From Desulfobulbaceae bacterium (GTDB lineage Bacteria; Desulfobacterota; Desulfobulbia; Desulfobulbales; UBA5123): a stretch of 7,217 nt of DNA. The translations under genes and the position numbers were made by a program. Each line of letters begins with the position of its first letter. The first letter of the stretch is position 1. Below are positions 1 to 4,669 of the stretch, piece after piece. The notes beneath the pieces were generated by a model, which searched no databases, was not told the origin of the DNA, and worked only from the letters and a program-made list of their open reading frames with translations. Where the stretch lies: the NCBI GenBank assembly GCA_029865195.1, contig JAOUHH010000145.1, positions 1-7,217 of the forward strand. Direction: 5' to 3'.

Positions 1-557
1 TGGATGAAGAAGCGGTTGACGCCCCAGTCGGCGAGCAGTTGCGGCATTCGGTGCAGGTGGGCGATGTTGAGGCGGCTCACCGTATAGATGACGCTGATCT
101 TGAAGCCCAGCCGGGCGGCCGTTTGGAGGTTTTCGCTGCAGGTGGCGAAGACCCCATCGCCGCGGATCGGGTCGTTGATCTCCGGGGTCGGGCCGTCGAG
201 GCTGAAGCTCAGCACCGCCTCATCCGGGGTGATCTTGGCGAGCAGGTCGTGGTGCAGGAAGCCGTTGGTGTCCACGGTCACCGAGTGGTAGCCGAGCCTG
301 CGCGCCGTCTTGATGCCGTGGGCCAGGTCCGGGTGGAGGGTCGGCTCGCCGCCCAGGAAGATGACGTTGCTCTCCTTGCCCGGCTCGTAGAAGAGGGCCA
401 GCCAGTCGTCCATGGTCTGGCGGCTCACCATGTTGGTGCCGTGCTGGGCCGGGTTGATGTAGCAGTGGCGGCAGGAGAGGTTGCAGGCGGTGAGGATGTG
501 GAAAAAGATATTCCGTTCGTGGGGCTTGAAGCCGATGGTTCTGACGGCGCTGGTCAT
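1..557 (-). CDS. Radical SAM enzyme, N-terminal 185 residues (3' end outside window)
   Basis: This reading frame is open from an ATG at 557 to the left edge of the window. It shows the radical SAM signature CNLSCRHC at residues 25-32, whose three cysteines (C25, C29, C32) bind the 4Fe-4S cluster that cleaves S-adenosylmethionine. The other core strands follow in the expected order: FLGGEPTLHP near 67-76 (the GGE motif contacting SAM), TVDTNG near 94-99 and SFSLDGP near 117-123. This layout resembles MoaA/PqqE/SPASM-type enzymes, but the C-terminus, where auxiliary clusters would lie, is missing. The start is supported by AGGA about 8 bases upstream. The gene begins 23 bases after the deaminase stop, so the two are probably co-transcribed. 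The substrate (peptide, cofactor or nucleotide) cannot be told. The radical SAM call is firm; the subfamily is unknown. Confidence 0.9.
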   Translation of the reverse strand, partial: MTSAVRTIGFKPHERNIFFHILTACNLSCRHCYINPAQHGTNMVSRQTMDDWLALFYEPGKESNVIFLGGEPTLHPDLAHGIKTARRLGYHSVTVDTNGFLHHDLLAKITPDEAVLSFSLDGPTPEINDPIRGDGVFATCSENLQTAARLGFKISVIYTVSRLNIAHLHRMPQLLADWGVNRFFI

Positions 558-580
558 GGCGGGTCCTGGGGGCTTGGCGC

Positions 581-1090
581 TTATCCGGCCTGGTTGAGGG
601 TATAGTCGGCGAGCAGGCTGTCGCGCCAGTAGTCGTTGGCGGGATCGGCGAAGAAGCGCTTGAAGAGGGCGAGGCTCTCCGCGCGCAGCAACCCCGGCAT
701 CAGCTCGACCTGCATCTCCCGGTAGAGCGGGGTGAGCGCGGCGAGGTCGAGGCCGGTGCCGCCGCCCATGGCGTCTTCGTAGCCGTAGGCGATGGTGCGG
801 ACCCCGTTCAGCAGCAGGGTGGCGTAGCACATCAGGCACGGCTCCATGGTCGAGTAGACGGTGAGGCCGGCGCGGTCGATGTCGGGGCGGGCGGCAAGCA
901 GGCCGCGCAGGGCGACGATCTCGGCGTGGTCGAGCTCGTTGGCGGTCTCGCTGCGGCTGTTGGCGCGATGGCCGCGCGCCACCACCTCGTTGCCGGCGAC
1001 GATGACGCATCCCACCGGAAACTCGTTGCCGGCCAGGGCCTTTTCCGCCTCGGCCAGGGCCAGGCGCATGAATGTTTGGTGTTGCGACAC
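581..1090 (-). CDS. Nucleoside/nucleobase deaminase of the TadA/guanine deaminase (CMP-dCMP deaminase) fold
   Basis: This 169-residue protein belongs to the zinc-dependent cytidine deaminase superfamily. The zinc and proton-transfer motif HAE is at residues 55-57 (E57 catalytic), and the second zinc motif PCLMC is at 84-88. FPVGCVIV near 24-31 and the YGYEDAMGGG region near 102-111 fit the TadA/GuaD branch, which deaminates adenosine 34 in tRNA-Arg or free guanine and related bases. Length is normal for that branch. The C-terminus (residues 130-169) and the insert before HAE do not match E. coli TadA closely, so the target base is uncertain. The start is GTG at 1090, chosen because GAGG lies 7 bases upstream; the next ATG (1069) has no Shine-Dalgarno sequence. 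It sits 77 bases after the binding-protein gene and 23 bases before the radical SAM gene on the same strand. Confidence 0.88.
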   Translation of the reverse strand: MSQHQTFMRLALAEAEKALAGNEFPVGCVIVAGNEVVARGHRANSRSETANELDHAEIVALRGLLAARPDIDRAGLTVYSTMEPCLMCYATLLLNGVRTIAYGYEDAMGGGTGLDLAALTPLYREMQVELMPGLLRAESLALFKRFFADPANDYWRDSLLADYTLNQAG

Positions 1091-1100
1091 CGCTCTGCCT

Positions 1101-1156
1101 CGTGACGAAGATGGATGGGGATGCGTTTGGACGACGCCCTATCTATAATCGTCACG
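1101..1156. repeat. 8-bp perfect inverted repeat in the binding-protein/deaminase gap
   Basis: CGTGACGA at 1101-1108 is exactly repeated in inverse as TCGTCACG at 1149-1156, with 40 bases between. Read on the minus strand, the downstream arm runs directly into the GAGG ribosome binding site of the deaminase, sharing its first G. The upstream arm lies in the spacer of the candidate promoter at 1142-1171. It could be an operator pair or an RNA stem in read-through transcripts. No U-tract follows, so it is not an obvious terminator. Confidence 0.5.
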
Positions 1157-1171
1157 GGTGCGGTTCGTCAA
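1142..1171 (-). promoter_or_regulatory. Candidate sigma-70 promoter for the deaminase and radical SAM genes
   Basis: On the minus strand there is TTGACG at 1171-1166 (5 of 6 consensus), an 18-base spacer, and TATAGA at 1147-1142 (4 of 6). The alternative -10 TTATAG, one base upstream, gives a 17-base spacer. The -35 box overlaps the TGA stop of the binding-protein gene. Transcription would start near 1135, about 45 bases before the deaminase GTG. This would let the deaminase pair be expressed apart from the binding protein. It is a pattern match only. Confidence 0.4.
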
Positions 1172-2175
1172 GGGGCTGGGCGATCCTGCTTGGGGGCGAC
1201 TTCCTCGCGGGTGATGTTGTTGGCCTGCTGCAGGACGTGGGTGGGGATCTCGATGCCGAGCTGGTCGGCGATGGCCAGGTTGATGCTCAGGAAGAATTCG
1301 GCGGTCTCAACCGGGATCTCCGCCGGCGCGGCGCCGCGCAGGATCTGGGCGGCGATGCGGCTTGCCTGTTTGCCGAGGGCGATGTTGTTGACCCCGTAGG
1401 AGAGCATCACCCCTTCTTCCTGCTGATGGGTGGTGGAGGCCACCGGCAGCTTGCGGGCGGTGGCCGCGGCGACGATCTCATCGATGTTCGAAAAGATCAG
1501 CGGCGAGCAGGAGAGCCAGATCGCGTCGGTATGCGCCGGGATGTTGGCCAGGGCGGCCTCCAGCTCGGCCTTGTTGGTGACGTTGGCCACATCGACGGCT
1601 ACCCCGGCCCTTTGCGCGGCCAGGCTCATGTCGGTGAAGCAGAGCTGGGCGGCCGGGTCGGTGCAGTGGTAGGGCACGAAGACGTGCTTGGTGCCGGGGA
1701 GGGCGCTCATCAGCCAGTGAAAGGTATTGCCCGAACTGCCGCCGACCTTGACGCCGGTGACGTTGCCGCCAGGCCTCGGCAGGGAGTCGACGATGCCGGT
1801 TTTTTCCGGGGCGAAGACCGGCGCGAAGACGATGGCGACGTCGGTGCCCTCCGTTGTCTGCTTGGCGATCTGGGTGGCGCGGGTGGAGGTGGTGTAGAGC
1901 AGGTCGATATTCTGGGCCAGCATGTTTTTAACGGAGTTGGCGACCTCGTTCATCTTTACCGGGCCGTAATCGATATAGCTGAGGTTGTCGCCGTTCTTGA
2001 AGCCCTGTTCGGCCAACCCTTGCTTGAAGCCCTCAACCACCTCGTTGAGCCCCGAACTCGGGTTGATGATGCCGACCCGGTACTGGCGGCGGGGTGCGGT
2101 GTCGCTGTCGCAGCCGGTGATCATGGGTGTCGATAACAGCAGCAGGAGGGTGGCGAGCAGGGTTGGCAGGTGCAT
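1168..2175 (-). CDS. ABC-type substrate-binding lipoprotein (PF04392/TrpX-like), orphan
   Basis: This 335-residue protein resembles the ABC_sub_bind (TrpX-like) family of periplasmic binding proteins with the type-1 two-lobe fold. Family-like segments are YRVGIINPSSGLNEVVEGF near 32-50, GL.EQGF.NGDN near 53-64, the IVFAPVFAPEKTGIVDSL stretch near 115-132 followed by PGGNVTGV, and the late GVNNIALGKQA region. The N-terminus has a leucine-rich signal peptide (about residues 3-16) ending in the lipobox ITGC, with Cys22 as the lipid anchor. Asp follows at +2, which in E. coli would retain the lipoprotein at the inner membrane. The frame is open to 2241, but ATG 2175 is preferred because it begins the signal peptide and has AAGGA 10 bases upstream. 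No permease or ATPase gene lies beside it: upstream is the divergent dgt-like gene, downstream the deaminase. The ligand is unknown; amino-acid-like ligands are known for some relatives. Confidence 0.88.
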   Translation of the reverse strand: MHLPTLLATLLLLLSTPMITGCDSDTAPRRQYRVGIINPSSGLNEVVEGFKQGLAEQGFKNGDNLSYIDYGPVKMNEVANSVKNMLAQNIDLLYTTSTRATQIAKQTTEGTDVAIVFAPVFAPEKTGIVDSLPRPGGNVTGVKVGGSSGNTFHWLMSALPGTKHVFVPYHCTDPAAQLCFTDMSLAAQRAGVAVDVANVTNKAELEAALANIPAHTDAIWLSCSPLIFSNIDEIVAAATARKLPVASTTHQQEEGVMLSYGVNNIALGKQASRIAAQILRGAAPAEIPVETAEFFLSINLAIADQLGIEIPTHVLQQANNITREEVAPKQDRPAP

Positions 2176-2349
2176 CGGTGGTTGTTCCTTCGCGTACGGC
2201 GGTTTGTGCTGTCGGTGGTCCGGCGGCGCTTGGCGGCGCACCGGAGACAGTGTCAGTGTGAATGATAGTTGTTAATTAAATCATAATATTTGATAGTGTT
2301 GTCGGGTAGTTAGATTAAAGGGTATTTTCAGGATAGTTACAACGAAAAA

Positions 2350-2410
2350 TTGCCATGGGTAAATTTATGATCCGGGGGCCGGCCGTCGGGCCTCCTTAAT
2401 GGGATGGCAA
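2350..2410. repeat. Nested inverted repeats (possible structured leader or operator)
   Basis: TTGCCAT at 2350-2356 pairs perfectly with ATGGCAA at 2404-2410. Inside it, GGGGGCC (2374-2380) can pair with GGCCTCC (2389-2395) with one G-U pair and an 8-base loop. The left arm of this inner stem overlaps the palindrome GGCCGGCC at 2377-2384. The element is upstream of the TATAAT box at 2429, so it lies in a dgt transcript only if a promoter further left is used. On the minus strand it would be in the binding-protein leader, with TTTTT following the outer stem. It matches no riboswitch I recognise. Confidence 0.4.
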
Positions 2411-2418
2411 AAAAAGTA

Positions 2419-2434
2419 ATACCGGGTATATAAT
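2419..2434 (+). promoter_or_regulatory. Candidate -10 box for the dgt-like gene with overlapping palindrome
   Basis: A perfect TATAAT is at 2429-2434, about 65 bases before the chosen ATG. No good -35 hexamer is found 16-18 bases upstream, where the sequence is an A-tract after GGATGGC, so activation or UP-element-like help may be needed. The symmetric ATACC-G-GGTAT at 2419-2429 overlaps the start of the -10 box and could be a repressor site. If transcription begins near 2441, the in-frame ATG at 2433 cannot be used, which supports the start at 2499. Confidence 0.45.
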
Positions 2435-2498
2435 GCTTGCGCGGAAGGCGCAGGGGTGGCCGAACAGGGAAAAAGGGGTCTTGGGGACAGGAGACGGC

Positions 2499-3536
2499 AT
2501 GAACATTCGCGAGGAAATAGAGGAACGGGAGCGCGGCGCGCTTTCCCCCTTTGCCTGTCTGAGCAGCGAGAGCAAGGGGCGGTTGCGGGCCGAGGAGGAG
2601 TGCTCCATCCGCAGCGCCTTCCAGCGCGACCGGAACCGGATCGTCTACTGCAAGGCCTACCGTCGTCTCAAGCACAAGACCCAGGTCTTCCTCTCCCCTT
2701 CCGGCGACCATTACCGGACCCGGCTCACCCATACCCTGGAGATGTGCGAGATCGCCCGCACCCTGGCCCGGGCCATGCGCCTCAACGAGGATCTGGTCGA
2801 GGCCATCGCCCATGGCCATGATCTCGGCCACACCCCCTTCGGCCATGCCGGCGAGACGGTCTTGAACGAGTTGATGCCCGGCGGCTTTTCCCACTACCGG
2901 CAGAGCCTGCGGGTGGTGGATACCCTGGAGAACGGGGGCCAGGGCCTGAATCTGACCTACGAGGTGCGCGACGGCATCGCCAAGCATTCCAAGGGCTACG
3001 GCGAGGTGATCCCCGCCCATGGCCGCGACCTGCCGGAAACCGCCGAGGGCTGCGTGATCCGTTATGCCGACATCATCGCCTACCTGAGCCACGATCTGGA
3101 CGACGCCATCCGCAGCGGCGTGATCCGGGCTGCGGATGTGCCCAGGCAGTGCAACGCGGTGCTCGGCAACTCCCACTCGCAAAGGATCCTGGCCATGGTG
3201 CAGGGGGTGCTGGACGGCACCGCGCCGGCCGACGGCCGCCTTGCCTTCGGCATTGCCCCGGATATCGGCGAGGCGATGCAGGAACTGCGGCAGTTCCTTT
3301 TTCACAAGGTCTATCGCGCCCCCCATGTCCATGAAGAGTTCATCAAGGCCACCAAGATGCTGCGGGAGCTCTTCATCTACTGCCTGGAACACAAGGAATT
3401 TCTGGAAAAGGAGATCGGCTCCTTTGCCGCCAGCATCTCGCTTGAGCGGCGGGTCTGCGACTATATCGCCAGCATGACCGACCGTTATGCGCAGAATATG
3501 TACCAGCGGCTGTTTCTGCCCAATCCGCTGGTTTGA
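2499..3536 (+). CDS. dgt: dGTP triphosphohydrolase-like HD-domain protein (type 2)
   Basis: This 345-residue protein reads as a deoxyguanosinetriphosphate triphosphohydrolase-like protein. The family cleaves dNTPs to the deoxynucleoside and tripolyphosphate, shaping the nucleotide pool. The conserved N-terminal block with FQRDRNRI and YRRLKHKTQVF lies near residues 41-64. The metal-binding HD residues are visible as H78 (RTRLTH), H107-D108 (HGHDLGHTPFGHAG) and probably D191 (YADIIAYLSHDLDDA). Length fits the type-2 group, which is shorter than E. coli Dgt. The start is ATG 2499, with AGGAG ending 5 bases upstream. An in-frame ATG at 2433 overlaps the candidate -10 box and has no ribosome binding site. 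The 92-residue gene follows after 31 bases and is probably in the same operon. Substrate preference among dNTPs is not predictable from sequence. Confidence 0.93.
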   Translation: MNIREEIEERERGALSPFACLSSESKGRLRAEEECSIRSAFQRDRNRIVYCKAYRRLKHKTQVFLSPSGDHYRTRLTHTLEMCEIARTLARAMRLNEDLVEAIAHGHDLGHTPFGHAGETVLNELMPGGFSHYRQSLRVVDTLENGGQGLNLTYEVRDGIAKHSKGYGEVIPAHGRDLPETAEGCVIRYADIIAYLSHDLDDAIRSGVIRAADVPRQCNAVLGNSHSQRILAMVQGVLDGTAPADGRLAFGIAPDIGEAMQELRQFLFHKVYRAPHVHEEFIKATKMLRELFIYCLEHKEFLEKEIGSFAASISLERRVCDYIASMTDRYAQNMYQRLFLPNPLV

Positions 3537-3567
3537 TTTTTAATAGTATGAGTTCAAGGAGGGTGCA

Positions 3568-3846
3568 ATGAGTGAAGAGGTGAAGTTCGTCCCCTATCAG
3601 GTGGCGCTCGAGATTGTCGGCAATGTCATCGAGGAAGAGCATCTGCATGAGGCCAACCGCCGCATCCTCACCGTTTACGACAAGGCGGGGCGTGAGCTCT
3701 GCTGGTTTGACGCCGATGAGATCCTCGCCGAGGTGGGCCCCCAGCCCGACGCCGACGCCAGAAAAACGGCGGCGGTGGAGCGGATCATGCACCAGATTCC
3801 GGTGTGGGCGGTGGAGAGTATCCTCAAAGAGATGGAGAAGAAATAA
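3568..3846 (+). CDS. Small acidic protein of unknown function (92 aa), downstream of the dgt-like gene
   Basis: I do not recognise this family. The protein is 92 residues, rich in Glu, Asp and Lys, with no signal peptide or membrane segment, so it is probably cytosolic. The first half carries VPYQVALEIVGNVIEEEHL followed by RRILTVYDKAGRELCWFDADEIL (about 32-53), which looks like two short strands and a turn. The C-terminal part, from about residue 62, is likely helical. There is one cysteine (C45) and no metal-binding cluster. Expression is well supported by AGGAGG at 3557-3562, five bases before the ATG, and by codon use like its neighbours. It lies 31 bases after the dGTPase-like gene on the same strand and ends 7 bases before the stop of the convergent SDR gene. 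A link to nucleotide metabolism is only guilt by association. Confidence 0.8.
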   Translation: MSEEVKFVPYQVALEIVGNVIEEEHLHEANRRILTVYDKAGRELCWFDADEILAEVGPQPDADARKTAAVERIMHQIPVWAVESILKEMEKK

Positions 3847-3853
3847 CCGCTGC

Positions 3854-4669
3854 TCAGACCACCCCTTTCGGCAGCGGCGGGACCGCTTCGCCGCCCAGGG
3901 GGTAGCCGCCGTCGATGCGGATGACGCTGCCGGTCATGTAGTCGGCGTCCCTGATCAGGAAGAGGACCGCCTTGACGATCTCGGCGATCCGGCCGGTCCG
4001 CTTCAGCAGGGTGTGGTCGGTGAGGGCGCGTCGTTCCGCCTCGGAGAGCAGCGACCAGCCGCGGGTTTTCTCGCCGTGGCGGGTTTCGAAGATGCCGAGC
4101 ATCAGTTCGTTGACCCGTACCTCCGGCGCCCCTTCCCGAGCCCAGGTTTCCGTGAAGGCGGAGACGGCCCGGTTGGCGGCGGCGTAGCCGTCGTTGAAGA
4201 TGAGGGCCGCCGGACCCGAACGCCCGACCAGCCCGGCAATGGACGAGAGGGTGACCACCGCCGCGTCGCCGCTCGCCTTCAGGAGCGGCAGGGCGTGGCG
4301 GAAGACCCACCATTTCGCCTTGAGGGTGGTTTCCATCTCCAGATCCCACTGCTCCGGGACATAGGGGCCGTGCACCACCGGCATGCCGCCCCGCTCGATG
4401 TTGTTGATCAGGATGTCCAGGGTGGGGGTGAGGTCGCGGATGGTGGCGAAGAGCCGTTCAACCTGTTGCGGGTCGCGCAGATCCACGGTGCAGACGAGAT
4501 GGTTGCCGGCCATCGCCGCCACCTCCTGGCGCAGCAGTGCCGATTCCTCCGGCCAGTCGAAGCAGGTGAAGACCACCGTTGCCCCGGCCTCGGCCAGGGC
4601 CATGCCGATCTCCTTGCCGATCCCTTTCGCCGCCCCCAGAACCAGGGCGGTCTTGCCGCTGATGTCCAT
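3854..4669 (-). CDS. SDR-fold protein with degenerate catalytic site
   Basis: This 271-residue protein has the short-chain dehydrogenase/reductase fold. It shows the dinucleotide-binding loop LGAAKGIG at 11-18, VDLRD at 62-66 (the usual adenine-contact Asp), INN at 88-90, the serine strand VVTLSSIAG at 138-146 and a FabG-like ending, GSVIRIDGG at 247-255. The catalytic centre is unusual. The YxxxK motif reads YAAAN (Y162, N166 in place of Lys), the tetrad Asn is apparently Thr115 (TTLKAK), and the Ser143-Tyr162 gap is 19 residues against 13 in E. coli FabG. Nucleotide binding is likely, but classical ketoreductase activity is doubtful. Its ATG overlaps the mltD stop in TAATG, so translation is probably coupled; no strong Shine-Dalgarno sequence is seen. 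It may be an atypical SDR enzyme or a regulatory/structural pseudo-enzyme. Confidence 0.88.
   Translation of the reverse strand: MDISGKTALVLGAAKGIGKEIGMALAEAGATVVFTCFDWPEESALLRQEVAAMAGNHLVCTVDLRDPQQVERLFATIRDLTPTLDILINNIERGGMPVVHGPYVPEQWDLEMETTLKAKWWVFRHALPLLKASGDAAVVTLSSIAGLVGRSGPAALIFNDGYAAANRAVSAFTETWAREGAPEVRVNELMLGIFETRHGEKTRGWSLLSEAERRALTDHTLLKRTGRIAEIVKAVLFLIRDADYMTGSVIRIDGGYPLGGEAVPPLPKGVV

Larger units (their letters stand above)
2176..2498. promoter_or_regulatory. Divergent intergenic region between the binding-protein and dgt-like genes
   Basis: These 323 bases hold no convincing gene on either strand. Positions about 2260-2370 are much more AT-rich than the surrounding genes, as expected for back-to-back promoters. 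They include the palindromes TTAATTAA (2272-2279) and TAAATTTA (2360-2367). A weak plus-strand candidate promoter is TTGTCG at 2299-2304, an 18-base spacer and TATTTT at 2323-2328. On the minus strand I see -10-like hexamers (for example TATTAT and TATCAT) but no matching -35, so the promoter of the binding-protein gene is not resolved. Confidence 0.6.

Noticed and set aside
1072..2136. Long plus-strand open frame opposite the binding-protein gene
   Set aside because: It is antisense to a well-supported lipoprotein gene, has no recognisable domain and shows Gly/Asp/Val-rich composition typical of shadows in GC-rich DNA.
2176..2241. 22-residue N-terminal extension of the binding lipoprotein from 2241
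   Set aside because: It would precede the signal peptide with a Pro/Gln/Arg-rich stretch; ATG 2175 has AAGGA upstream and starts the signal peptide directly.
2433..2498. N-terminal extension of the dgt-like protein from the ATG at 2433
   Set aside because: That ATG overlaps the candidate -10 box, has no Shine-Dalgarno sequence, and the added 22 residues do not resemble the family; ATG 2499 has AGGAG at the right spacing.
2337..3392. Long minus-strand open frame opposite the dGTPase-like gene
   Set aside because: It is antisense to a clear HD-domain gene and its translation is low-complexity His/Gly/Ala/Val sequence; no family motif is present.
3847..3877. CCGCTGC/GCAGCGG inverted repeat at the convergent gene ends, considered as a bidirectional terminator
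   Set aside because: The 7-bp stem has a 17-base loop, lies mostly inside the SDR coding sequence, and has no T-tract on either side.
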